Source of the DNA: Streptomyces sp. NBC_00083
Lineage (GTDB): Bacteria; Actinomycetota; Actinomycetes; Streptomycetales; Streptomycetaceae
Assembly: GCF_026343295.1 (NCBI RefSeq)
Contig: NZ_JAPELY010000001.1
Span: 3,224,001 to 3,288,000, forward strand
Reading direction: 5' to 3'
Length of the DNA: 64,000 bases
Shown here: positions 26,731 to 34,517 of the stretch, piece after piece
Layout: each line of letters begins with the position of its first letter
Position numbering within the stretch: position 1 is the first letter of the stretch
The notes under the pieces: model-generated
The model's input: the letters and a program-made list of their open reading frames with translations, nothing else
Told to the model about the DNA's origin: nothing
Databases searched by the model: none
Made by a program: the position numbers and the translations under genes

Positions 26731-27911
26731 CCGTCGCCCCGCGCCGGTACGGCGACGCTCTCCGGCGCACCGGGGGTACCCGCCGCGGTGGCCAGGACCA
26801 GATCGAGGGCGCTGACGCCGTACACCTCCTCCACCGCGTCGGCCGCGAGGTGGCAGAGCAGATAGCGGGTCAGGCCGGGCAGCCCCAGCCGGGAGAGGTG
26901 GAGGTAGGTGTAGTTGAGCATCAGGCGGTACCGCAGGAAGCGCGGGTCGCGGTACATCATCTCCTTGTACGTGGCGCTGCCGCTGATCGCCCGGTGCAGC
27001 GGGCTGGCCGTGACCAGTCCGCCGATGCCGTTCTCCTCGTCGGACGGTATCTCCGCCTCGGGGATCTCGCCGGCCTCGTACAGTGCGGTCCAGCGCCCGC
27101 CCAGGGGGTCGATCGTCGACACCCAGCGATGCAGTGCGGCCGCCTCCTCGCGCCCGTCCGCGGACCCGGCCGCAGGAGAGTCGAAAGCTGCCACCACGGC
27201 GCGCACCTGGGCCGTGAGCGCCGCGCGATTGGCCGCGTACCGCCTGTCGAAAGCGCCCCGCACCTCGGGGCCGACGGTACTCAGGTACCCCTCGGCGTGC
27301 GATCGGAAGGAGACGAAACCGCGCCGGATCGACGCGTCCTGCGGATGCCGGCAGAGGGTGTGCGCGGTGGCGAGCATCAGGCGCAGGGCCAGCGTCTCGC
27401 GCGGCACTCCCGCGGCGACGGACTCCAGGTGCTCGAAGAGCAGGTTGTTGGTCTCCTCGTAGAAGAGGGCCAGTTCATCGGCGCCGACCGGGCAGCCCAG
27501 CACATCGACGCGGCGGTCGTGCTCCTCCCAGACGATGGAGTTGTCGGCGTAGAAGGGGGTCAAGGGGCCCGGCTCGCGCTCGGCCGCGGCGAGCCGGCGG
27601 TGCAGCGGCAGCAGGGCGGCCTCGTCGAGCGGCGCGGCGGTGGACGGCCGCTCCGCGAGATGCCTCCCGATCAGCTCCGAAACGGCCGGGACCACCCACT
27701 CGTCGAAGACGGCGGGCGTGGCGCGGACGACCAGGCGCAGATGGGGGCCGCGTCGCCAGTGCCGCAGCACGTAGGCCGATTCGACGCGGCCGGCGCAGCG
27801 CTCGATGACCGGCCGCACGGCGTGGAGGATCAGATGGTCGACGTCGTCACCGAAGTACGCGATGTGGGCCGCGCGCCACTGTGGCTCGTCCGTCTGCGGG
27901 CTGGCTGTCAC
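26727..27911 (-). CDS. SpaB_C/TclM-like protein, candidate [4+2] pyridine synthase
   Basis: The product from GTG 27911 has 394 residues. The N-terminal part WRAAHIAYF, HAVRPVIERC and YVLRHWRRGPHLRLVVR is the fold shared by LanB elimination domains and thiopeptide pyridine synthases. The length near 400 residues, a second gene of the same fold next door and the core with widely spaced Ser residues favour the cycloaddition role. The upstream GTG at 27920 abuts AAGGA directly, whereas GTG 27911 has it at eight bases, so 27911 is preferred. Assignment between the two SpaB_C proteins is inference. Confidence 0.78.
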   Translation of the reverse strand: MTASPQTDEPQWRAAHIAYFGDDVDHLILHAVRPVIERCAGRVESAYVLRHWRRGPHLRLVVRATPAVFDEWVVPAVSELIGRHLAERPSTAAPLDEAALLPLHRRLAAAEREPGPLTPFYADNSIVWEEHDRRVDVLGCPVGADELALFYEETNNLLFEHLESVAAGVPRETLALRLMLATAHTLCRHPQDASIRRGFVSFRSHAEGYLSTVGPEVRGAFDRRYAANRAALTAQVRAVVAAFDSPAAGSADGREEAAALHRWVSTIDPLGGRWTALYEAGEIPEAEIPSDEENGIGGLVTASPLHRAISGSATYKEMMYRDPRFLRYRLMLNYTYLHLSRLGLPGLTRYLLCHLAADAVEEVYGVSALDLVLATAAGTPGAPESVAVPARGDG

Positions 27912-27977
27912 GGGAGTCACTCCTTGGCGGTTCTTCGTGGTTTTTCGCAGTGCTCTATGTGGTTCGCTGCGGTTCTC

Positions 27978-28007
27978 TGACGGTTCTCCGCGGCTGGGGA
28001 ACCGTCA
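27978..28007 (-). promoter_or_regulatory. Intra-operon hairpin after the SpaB_C gene
   Basis: TGACGGTTC (27978-27986) and GAACCGTCA (27999-28007) form a 9-base stem with a 12-base loop; the stem includes the stop codon of the upstream SpaB_C gene. The 93-base spacer beyond it, on the - strand, repeats AGAACCG three times. It could attenuate or process the transcript between the two SpaB_C genes. Confidence 0.45.
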
Positions 28008-28913
28008 GGGTGGCTCGGCGCCGTCGCTCGTCAACTCCGCCACCGTCAGCAGGGCCAGGGCGCGCAGCGTGGCCTCCTGGCCGAGCCGTATGCCGAGGCG
28101 GTTGCAGGCCAGGTGGGTCAGATGGCCGGCGAGCGCGCTCGGGTCGGCGGCGTACCGCTGGGCACCGCGGCACGCCGCGAGCCATTCGCTCACCGGATCG
28201 GCCCCGGTCGGCGTGGCGTCGGCCGACGCCGTCGCGCGCGCCGCGCGGGCGACGGAGAGGAGCGCGGCACGCCTGCTCCCGTACTGGCTCAGGACATCCG
28301 GCGACGGTCTTCCCGGCCCCGCGTTCCGGTCCAGGCCGGCGGCCAGCAGCGCGAAGCAGTGCGCCGTCCGCCGCGCCGGGCTCCACTCGGCTCGTACGGC
28401 GGCGACGCCCAGCTCGCTGCAGGTGGCGAACGCCTCCTCGGCCGCCCGCAGGCCGATGCCATGGCCGTACTTGCCGTGCTCGGGGCGGTAGACGTCAAAG
28501 GCGGCACTGTCGTTGGGGGCGAGAGCGCCGGGCTCACTCTCGGGCTCGTGAACCCTCAACTCGGCTGCCAATGAAGCGTACTGACGCTCTGTCATTCTTG
28601 CTGACGGTGGCAGTCCGGCGAACAGGGACGCCGCATGGTCGCGAAGGACGAGGCGCACCGCCGGTTCGGCTTCCGGGGTGGTCGGGCGTACCCGCAGACG
28701 GAGATGAGGGCCGCCCTGCCAGTGACGGAGATAGAAGAAGCGGTCGGCCAGGCCCTGTCGCCGCAGCTCCGCGAGGGCCGGCGGGAGGAGCGTGCCCACC
28801 ACCAGATCGAGCGGATGCCCGGTGTACACACGCATGCTGACCCACCGGTCCTCGGTCCGCGAGGCGTCCGGTGTCCCCGCTTGCGGCGCCGCGCCGGCCG
28901 GGCGGACCGTCAT
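28005..28913 (-). CDS. SpaB_C-type protein, candidate glutamate eliminase
   Basis: The protein has 302 residues. It carries FFYLRHWQGGPHLRLRVR and the YRPEHGKYGHGIGLRAAEEAF motif of the LanB C-terminal (SpaB_C) domain. It directly follows the LanB-type glutamylation gene with an ATGA overlap, which is the split-dehydratase arrangement of thiopeptide clusters (TbtB/TbtC-like). It would remove glutamate from glutamylated Ser to give dehydroalanine. The alternative role is the pyridine synthase. Confidence 0.78.
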   Translation of the reverse strand: MTVRPAGAAPQAGTPDASRTEDRWVSMRVYTGHPLDLVVGTLLPPALAELRRQGLADRFFYLRHWQGGPHLRLRVRPTTPEAEPAVRLVLRDHAASLFAGLPPSARMTERQYASLAAELRVHEPESEPGALAPNDSAAFDVYRPEHGKYGHGIGLRAAEEAFATCSELGVAAVRAEWSPARRTAHCFALLAAGLDRNAGPGRPSPDVLSQYGSRRAALLSVARAARATASADATPTGADPVSEWLAACRGAQRYAADPSALAGHLTHLACNRLGIRLGQEATLRALALLTVAELTSDGAEPP

Positions 28914-31627
28914 GCCTCCCCCCGCCGCGGTGCCGCCGGGAGCCGGAGTGTGGGCATGTCGATCACGAACTCGGACACGTGCCGCGAGCCGTCCTGGTGT
29001 GCCGGTGCGTCGTGCAGATCGGGCAGCGCCTCCGTGAGCAGCAGCGGACGGCCCGTGGCGACGGCGCGCTCGAAGACGCGCAGCAGGTGCGGGTGGGCGA
29101 AGTCGACGTACACCGGCTTGCGGTCCTTGTCGTGGAGGGCGGGCCCGGTGAAGCCGTCGGCGGGGCGGGGGGTGAGGACGCGCAGGAAGCAACGTCGCGG
29201 CAGGCCGAGCGCCGCACGCCACGCGTGGACCCGGACGAGATGGGCGGCGTCCCGCTCGCCGGGTGCGCGGACGGGCCCCCGGCCCGGATCGATGAACCAC
29301 GTCGCGCGCCGCACCACTACGGCTCCGACAGCCAGGCGGGGCAGCGCCGTCCAGCCCGAGCCGGCCGCGCGGCCCGCGTCCCCACCGGCCACGGCTGTGG
29401 TGGTCCCCGGTGGCAGAAGGCGCCATAGCTGCGGCCAGTCCGACCAGAAGGTGTACGACGTCTGGCCGAAGGCCTCCACCAGCAGCCGGGCCTGGAGGGG
29501 AAGGAGCGGCGTGGCCAGTAGTCCCAGATGGAGGGGTCGAACCACCCGCCCCATGGTGCGGTGGACCAGGTGCAGGCGCCGCGTATGTGGGTCGTGCACA
29601 ACGTTCAGATCGGCGGGGCGGATCAGCTGCTCGGGCGGCCGGTGCGAGGTGGCGCCGTCCAGATCGATGGCGTAACGGGTGGCGGGAGCACGCTGGTTGA
29701 GCGCACTGCCGAAGACGGCGTCGAACTCGGCGTAGAGGGGACCGTCCGGCGCGTCGTGCGGGGCAGGGCTCCGGTGGGCTGCCGCGCCCCCGGCCTGCTC
29801 GGCGGTCAGACGGGCGATCCGGGTCAGACCGGTGCCATGCCCGCAGGTCACCGTGTTGAGTACGAGGCCGAGCCCGGTGGTGGTGTTCGTGCGGGGCAGC
29901 GCCTGGACGTAACAGACATGGCTGTCACCGGAGTTGAGCGGATCGGGCCAGGTGGCGCAGAGGTCGCGGACGGCCTGCGGGTCGAGGCGGAGGGTGCCGT
30001 CGGACGCCGGTGGAGTGCCGGCGATCAGACGGCGCAGCTCGTCCTGACGCCCCGCGTCCCGCGCGGTGGGCGTGTGCGGTGCGGCTGCCGCCCACCACGC
30101 GCCGAAGTCCCGGAGGAAGCTGGTGAACGACCGCTCGAACCCGGGGCCGTAGGCGGTCACGGCGAGGTGCAGCAGCGCTTCGCGCGGCGGTGCGAGAGTG
30201 TCGAAAGGGGAGAGCAGGGCGGGTATGAGGGCGAGGTCGGCGAGGGCCGGCTGCCAGGCGGACGGGTCGAGTTCGGCGGCCGCGCCCACGGCGGCGGTGT
30301 GGTGGAAGTACAGCGGCCCCGGCTCCAACTGCTCGCCCGGCCCCATCAGTTGGAGGATCTGGGCGGCGCTCGTCAGATGGTCTCGCAGGGCGGTGGCGAT
30401 ACGCCGATGGGAGCCGGGAGCGGCGGTGCCGGCGGCATCCGTCTGATCGCGGACGGCGCGGAGCTGGGCGAGGAGGAGGGTGAGGCGGCCGTCGTCGCGT
30501 GGTGGCTGGGGTAGGTGGCGGCCGAGCCACTCGCAGAGCGTGGCGGCGCTCAGCTCCTGGTCGGGCAGGCCGAGGCGGACCTCCAGGAGGCCGAGCCGCA
30601 CGAGCCGGGCAAGGACGGCGTCGGCGGTGCTCCCCGTGCCGGGCGCGCCGAGCAGGGCGCGCAGCCGCCGGGGGCTGCCCGCCTCGCGGACGGCTCCCAG
30701 GATCGCGGTCAGGGCCGGGGTCGCGGGCAGGGCACGCACCTCGCCGGACGGTCCGGGCGCGGTGAACAGCCACTGGTCGCCGCCCTCGGGGGAGTGGTGT
30801 GCCGGTGTGGCCGACGGATTGACGCGCAGGTGCACGGCATCGTCCAGCTCGGGTACGAGGGCGAGCGCCGCGGCGATCCTGGACAACGGCAGCAGCCCCG
30901 CCTCGGCCACTTGCACCAGGGCGGTGCCGGAAAGCCGGACGCCACCGTCACCGGCGTCCGAGTGCGCCCAGCTGCCGAGGCCGCAGGCGGCGAAGGTGGT
31001 GAGCGGGCTCGGCTTGGCCATCGCGCGGCCCGCGTACTTGGCGAGCCGCACGGCCGCCCCGTCCAGCGGTCGCCGCCGGGACGCCTCGCGTCCGCCCCAG
31101 CGCAGCAGGTCCTCGTACAGGTCCGGGCTGGCATAGGCGAGACCCGTCGCGAACGACGGGTCCCGGACGAGCGCGCCGAGGGCCTGCGCCGCCGAGCGCG
31201 TCTCGGCCGGCAGGACACGTTCCAGTTCGGTGAGGAGTTCGCTCCGGGTGCGGTGCAGCGCGGCGTGGGCGTGAAGGTGCTCGGTGAGGACGACGCCGAG
31301 TACGTCCGCCGGGGCCGCCGCGTCGATCAGCGGGCCGATGCGCGCCCCTCGGTGAACGGCTCGGCGCAGGCCCACGAGGCGGGCCTTGTGCGGGCGGGCC
31401 GGCTCGGTGCCGATGAGTGTGTGCAGCGTGTCGCCGAGCCGGCCGGCCTCAGCGGCCAGCTGCTCGTCCAACGAGGCTATGTGCAGGGCGAGTTGCGTGC
31501 TGCGGGGGATGCGGGACGCGTCCAGTGCGGTGGTGGGAAGCCCGGCGATGCGTACGCCCACGGCGAGAGCGGCCGTGCCCCCGTCGGGCGGAGCGTCCAC
31601 GCGCGTGGACGCGGCGGCGCGGCTCAT
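28910..31627 (-). CDS. LanB-type Ser/Thr glutamylation protein (split lantibiotic dehydratase)
   Basis: The protein has 905 residues and matches the N-terminal, tRNA-Glu-dependent glutamylation part of class I lantibiotic dehydratases. Features are AMAKPSPLTTFAACGLG, LVHRTMGRVVRPLHLGLL, WFIDPGRGP and the end CFLRVLTPRPADGFTGPALHDKDRKPVYVDF. It lacks the SpaB_C elimination domain, which is encoded separately downstream. In this cluster it should activate core Ser residues 1, 14 and 16 as glutamyl esters. The start codon overlaps the upstream stop (TGATG), so translation is coupled. Confidence 0.88.
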   Translation of the reverse strand: MSRAAASTRVDAPPDGGTAALAVGVRIAGLPTTALDASRIPRSTQLALHIASLDEQLAAEAGRLGDTLHTLIGTEPARPHKARLVGLRRAVHRGARIGPLIDAAAPADVLGVVLTEHLHAHAALHRTRSELLTELERVLPAETRSAAQALGALVRDPSFATGLAYASPDLYEDLLRWGGREASRRRPLDGAAVRLAKYAGRAMAKPSPLTTFAACGLGSWAHSDAGDGGVRLSGTALVQVAEAGLLPLSRIAAALALVPELDDAVHLRVNPSATPAHHSPEGGDQWLFTAPGPSGEVRALPATPALTAILGAVREAGSPRRLRALLGAPGTGSTADAVLARLVRLGLLEVRLGLPDQELSAATLCEWLGRHLPQPPRDDGRLTLLLAQLRAVRDQTDAAGTAAPGSHRRIATALRDHLTSAAQILQLMGPGEQLEPGPLYFHHTAAVGAAAELDPSAWQPALADLALIPALLSPFDTLAPPREALLHLAVTAYGPGFERSFTSFLRDFGAWWAAAAPHTPTARDAGRQDELRRLIAGTPPASDGTLRLDPQAVRDLCATWPDPLNSGDSHVCYVQALPRTNTTTGLGLVLNTVTCGHGTGLTRIARLTAEQAGGAAAHRSPAPHDAPDGPLYAEFDAVFGSALNQRAPATRYAIDLDGATSHRPPEQLIRPADLNVVHDPHTRRLHLVHRTMGRVVRPLHLGLLATPLLPLQARLLVEAFGQTSYTFWSDWPQLWRLLPPGTTTAVAGGDAGRAAGSGWTALPRLAVGAVVVRRATWFIDPGRGPVRAPGERDAAHLVRVHAWRAALGLPRRCFLRVLTPRPADGFTGPALHDKDRKPVYVDFAHPHLLRVFERAVATGRPLLLTEALPDLHDAPAHQDGSRHVSEFVIDMPTLRLPAAPRRGEA

Positions 31628-32961
31628 CAGAACACCACCGGGAGGCGGAAGGCGGCCCCGGGCCGGGCCGCGCCGATGGCCACCTGGAAGACCACGGTCT
31701 CGTCGGGCGCCAGCCCCAGCAGGCGCTCGGCGCGGGCGGCGTCGTAGCCGTTGTGGACCCGGGCGGACAGGCCGTGGCGCGCGGCGGCCACGCAGAGCAG
31801 ATGGGCTGCCGCCCCCGCGGCCAAGTGCAGTCGGCGGAAGGCGTCGGCGCCGTACGCGGCGACGGCGCTGCCGCGACGGACGGCGATGTAGGCGGTGCAC
31901 GCGGTGGAGCGGAAGTTCATCGACACCCGGCCCTCGGTCTGTCCGATCCGCTCCAGCAGGGCGAGCGGGTCGCCGTCGCGGACCTGCCAGAGACGGCCGT
32001 CGCTGTGTACGTAGTGGCCGGGTGCGGAGTCGGCGACCCGCTGGACCAGGAGGTGGCAGGAGAAGTCGGCGAACGGTGCCGCTGCCAGGTCGGCCCCGAG
32101 ATCGGTGAGCAGCGCCCGGGGCGCCGGGGCCGGGACGGGGTCGAATATCGCGGCCCCGGAGTGGCGGGCCCGCAGCACCGCTGCGAGGCCGGCGGGAACC
32201 CTGGGAGCTCCGGCCGGCGGGCGCTCCGCGGGGGGCAGGATCTCCAGGTAGCCCATCGGGTGCTCGTCCGCAGGCAGCCGGCCCGCGCAGAGGCCGTCGA
32301 GCGTGTCCCGGTCCTGGCCGGGCCGGGTACGCAGACCGAGCGCGGAGGCGACGAGGTGCACCGCGCCGAGCAGCATGCCCGCCTCCTGGGCGCAGAGCCG
32401 AGGAGCGTAGTCGCCGTAGAGGCGTGCCGTGCGGGCGAACTGACTGGTGATCACGGCGAAGCGGGATGCGGCGGGACCGCCGCATCCGGAGGGTTCCGCC
32501 GCGGAACCTCCCCCCATCTCTGCGTCCAGGCACACCAGTTGGTGGTGAAGCGGATCGAACCGGTACGCCGTGGTGGGGGCGACCAGGGTGAGCTGGCTGG
32601 GGTATTGGCAGCGGGCGGAGGCCACCGCGCGGTGCAGCGGCCAGCCGTGCGGGGTGAGGTCGTGCTGGAGCAGCCCGTACGCGTAGTGCAGCAGCGCGGC
32701 GAGGACAGCGGGGTCGGCGAGGCCGGCCGGGGCGGGGCCGGGGGAGGGTGCCAGGTGCAGCGGCGGTGGCGCGAGCGCGAGGCGGCGTCCTTCGGGGTAC
32801 GCGTCGGGTTCCGCCACGTCGGTCTGGCCCGGAGCCGGGTGTCCCGCGGCCAGGGTGGCCGGGATGGCTCTGCGGGAGTAGACCGTGTCCGCCCAGAGCT
32901 CCGGGGGAAACGGCTCGGCGCCCGCCAGATTCCGGCGGGCCCGTTCGGTCACGCCGGTCAT
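31627..32961 (-). CDS. SagB-type dehydrogenase 2 (divergent)
   Basis: The protein has 444 residues with two nitroreductase-like halves. The N-terminal half has SARCQYPSQLTL where SagB proteins have PSGGxxYPLEL, and the C-terminal half has RVSMNFRSTACTAYIAVRRG. It is less typical than the first SagB gene, so it may be a structural partner, act on a different azoline, or perform another FMN-dependent step. It is ATGA-coupled to the ThiF-like gene and TGATG-coupled to the LanB gene. Confidence 0.75.
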   Translation of the reverse strand: MTGVTERARRNLAGAEPFPPELWADTVYSRRAIPATLAAGHPAPGQTDVAEPDAYPEGRRLALAPPPLHLAPSPGPAPAGLADPAVLAALLHYAYGLLQHDLTPHGWPLHRAVASARCQYPSQLTLVAPTTAYRFDPLHHQLVCLDAEMGGGSAAEPSGCGGPAASRFAVITSQFARTARLYGDYAPRLCAQEAGMLLGAVHLVASALGLRTRPGQDRDTLDGLCAGRLPADEHPMGYLEILPPAERPPAGAPRVPAGLAAVLRARHSGAAIFDPVPAPAPRALLTDLGADLAAAPFADFSCHLLVQRVADSAPGHYVHSDGRLWQVRDGDPLALLERIGQTEGRVSMNFRSTACTAYIAVRRGSAVAAYGADAFRRLHLAAGAAAHLLCVAAARHGLSARVHNGYDAARAERLLGLAPDETVVFQVAIGAARPGAAFRLPVVF

Positions 32962-33974
32962 GACGGCTCCGTACCGAGGAAGCGTCCGGTGACCAGGTCG
33001 AGTACCGCGGCCGGCGGCGTGGCCGAAGGCTCCGGGCCTCCGGCGTCGGTGTGCAGTTGCGCCACCTCGTGCAGCAGGTGCATGCAGAGCTGGTTGGCAG
33101 CGAGGGCCGCGATCGGGCCACCGAGGTAGGGGCTCGGCTCACGCAGGCGGATGCCGTCGGCATCCCTGGCGCCGACCGTGGGTCGACCCGGCTCGGCACG
33201 GGGCGGCCCATCGGAGCCGGCCATGTCTGAGACCGCCTCGGGGAGGGTGACGGCGCTGATCACGATACGTTCGCCCTGTCCGGCCGCCTGGCCGTACCGG
33301 AGCCCGCCCCGGTGTGCGAGTGCGCGAGCCAGGAGCGCTGCCCCGGGGTCGTGTGTGTCGGTGGCGTGGAGTACGACGCCGACGTCCGGGGGTAGTTGGG
33401 CCGGGTCGTCGTCGAGTTGCCCGAAGTGGAAGGAGCCGCCCTCCTCCCGGCACAGCGCCACCCATGCGTTGAGCCGAGTCATGTCGGTGGCGCCCCCGGA
33501 GTTCCCCCGGGGTTCACTCAGCCGTAGGCGGACATGGGCCACGCCCGAGGCGAGCAGGGCGAGGACCAACGCGCTCGCCATGTGTCCGGAACCCACCACG
33601 AGGGGCGCGCAGTGGCGGTAGCGCTCGAAGCGGTGCTCGGGTGAGTCCGTGCGCGCCGCAATGAAGTCGATGAGCGCGGTGTGGTGCTCGCACACCTGCG
33701 GGCTCAGCCCGTGGGGCCGATCCGTCGTGGCGTCCCGCACGAAGCCTTCCCGCGCCAGGAGTTCCACCAGCGTGCGGACCTGGTGTGCGGCCTGGGGCGG
33801 AAGGTCGGCGGTGAGCTGGTCGAGGGTGCTGCGACCGTCGAGGAAGGGCCGCAGGCGCTCCAGCCACGGATAGATCCCGGGCCGCGCGAGGGCGGTCGTG
33901 CGCCCGGGTCCGCTGATCACCACGCCCCGCTCGGAGGGCAGCAGATGGGTGTCGGGAAGCAGTCTCGGCTTCAT
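32958..33974 (-). CDS. Ocin-ThiF-like protein with N-terminal RRE
   Basis: The protein has 338 residues. Residues 1-85 form a winged-helix RRE (LLPDTHLLPSERGVVISG, then LVELLAREGFVRD). A ThiF/E1-like Rossmann domain follows with GSGHMASALVLALLASG at the nucleotide-binding position and VVLHATDTHDP. Such proteins bind the leader peptide and present the core to cyclodehydratase or dehydratase. It is the first gene of the eight-gene operon, with GGAGG before ATG 33974, and is divergent from the precursor gene. Confidence 0.83.
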   Translation of the reverse strand: MKPRLLPDTHLLPSERGVVISGPGRTTALARPGIYPWLERLRPFLDGRSTLDQLTADLPPQAAHQVRTLVELLAREGFVRDATTDRPHGLSPQVCEHHTALIDFIAARTDSPEHRFERYRHCAPLVVGSGHMASALVLALLASGVAHVRLRLSEPRGNSGGATDMTRLNAWVALCREEGGSFHFGQLDDDPAQLPPDVGVVLHATDTHDPGAALLARALAHRGGLRYGQAAGQGERIVISAVTLPEAVSDMAGSDGPPRAEPGRPTVGARDADGIRLREPSPYLGGPIAALAANQLCMHLLHEVAQLHTDAGGPEPSATPPAAVLDLVTGRFLGTEPS

Positions 33975-34064
33975 CTCCGCCTCCTCGGGAACACCTGGCG
34001 CGAACGCGCTCTCGCAGGCGTGAATGCGCCCGGTCGAGGCTGCGCTCGCGGCCTCCGGGCGGCC

Positions 34065-34130
34065 GACACTAGCCGAGGTGAATGGTCTAGTCCACCCCCT
34101 TCCCAGTTCCCCAACCGTCACGCTAGTGTC
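34065..34130. promoter_or_regulatory. Inverted repeat in the divergent RiPP promoter region
   Basis: GACACTAG (34065-34072) and CTAGTGTC (34123-34130) are perfect inverted copies 50 bases apart. They lie in the 215-base region between the eight-gene operon and the precursor gene. They could be half-sites for a regulator acting on both promoters. No cognate regulator is identified. Confidence 0.35.
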
Positions 34131-34189
34131 CCAATTGGACGTCCACATACGCCCGTTGATGCTCCATTAGGTTCGAAAGGAGGGCTTTG

Positions 34190-34375
34190 ATGAACGAGAA
34201 CAGTAATGTCTCGCTCGCAGCCGCGGTCGCTGACCTCGCGCTGGACCTCGACCTGGACTCGCTGGCCGGTGACGAGCACAGCCAGTCGCTCACGGCAGGC
34301 CACGGTATGACGGAGGTGAGCGCGTCTTTCTGCTGCGCTCCGCCGCCGAACTGCTGTAACTGCAGCTGTTCCTGA
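34190..34375 (+). CDS. Thiopeptide-type RiPP precursor peptide
   Basis: The gene encodes 61 residues, with AAAGGAGG six bases before the ATG. The leader is acidic and helical (VADLALDLDLDSLAGDE) and ends SLTAGHGMTEVSA, nearly identical to the leader end SLTAGHGMTEVGA that I know from thiomuracin and GE2270 precursors. The core is then SFCCAPPPNCCNCSCS (residues 46-61): seven Cys for azoles and Ser at core positions 1, 14 and 16. Ser14 is flanked by Cys13 and Cys15, the usual setting of the second pyridine-forming residue. There is no C-terminal follower. The core sequence is not one I recognise. Confidence 0.93.
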   Translation: MNENSNVSLAAAVADLALDLDLDSLAGDEHSQSLTAGHGMTEVSASFCCAPPPNCCNCSCS

Positions 34376-34382
34376 GCCGGTA

Positions 34383-34417
34383 GCGCGCGCCGGGCGAGCC
34401 CATGGCCCGGCGCGCGC
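34383..34417. terminator. Terminator hairpin after the precursor gene
   Basis: GCGCGCGCCGGGC (34383-34395) and GCCCGGCGCGCGC (34405-34417) form a perfect 13-base stem with a 9-base loop, seven bases after the precursor stop. It separates the precursor from the convergent MFS gene. Confidence 0.8.
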
Positions 34418-34517
34418 GTCGACCCGGCGAGGCGATCCGTCCCGCCGTTGCCTGCCGCCTGGCTCCTGCCGCCCGTCTCCTGTCGCCGTTGCCACATGAC
34501 TCCCGCCGCCGCGGGGC

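Noticed and set aside
28910..33211. A continuous 1433-residue frame on the - strand
   Set aside because: Only the part from ATG 31627 is the LanB-type gene; the upstream part is Arg/Pro-rich shadow of the dehydrogenase and ThiF-like genes.
34183..34190. TTG at 34187 as precursor start
   Set aside because: The ATG at 34190 is better spaced from AAAGGAGG and adds no unexplained residue.
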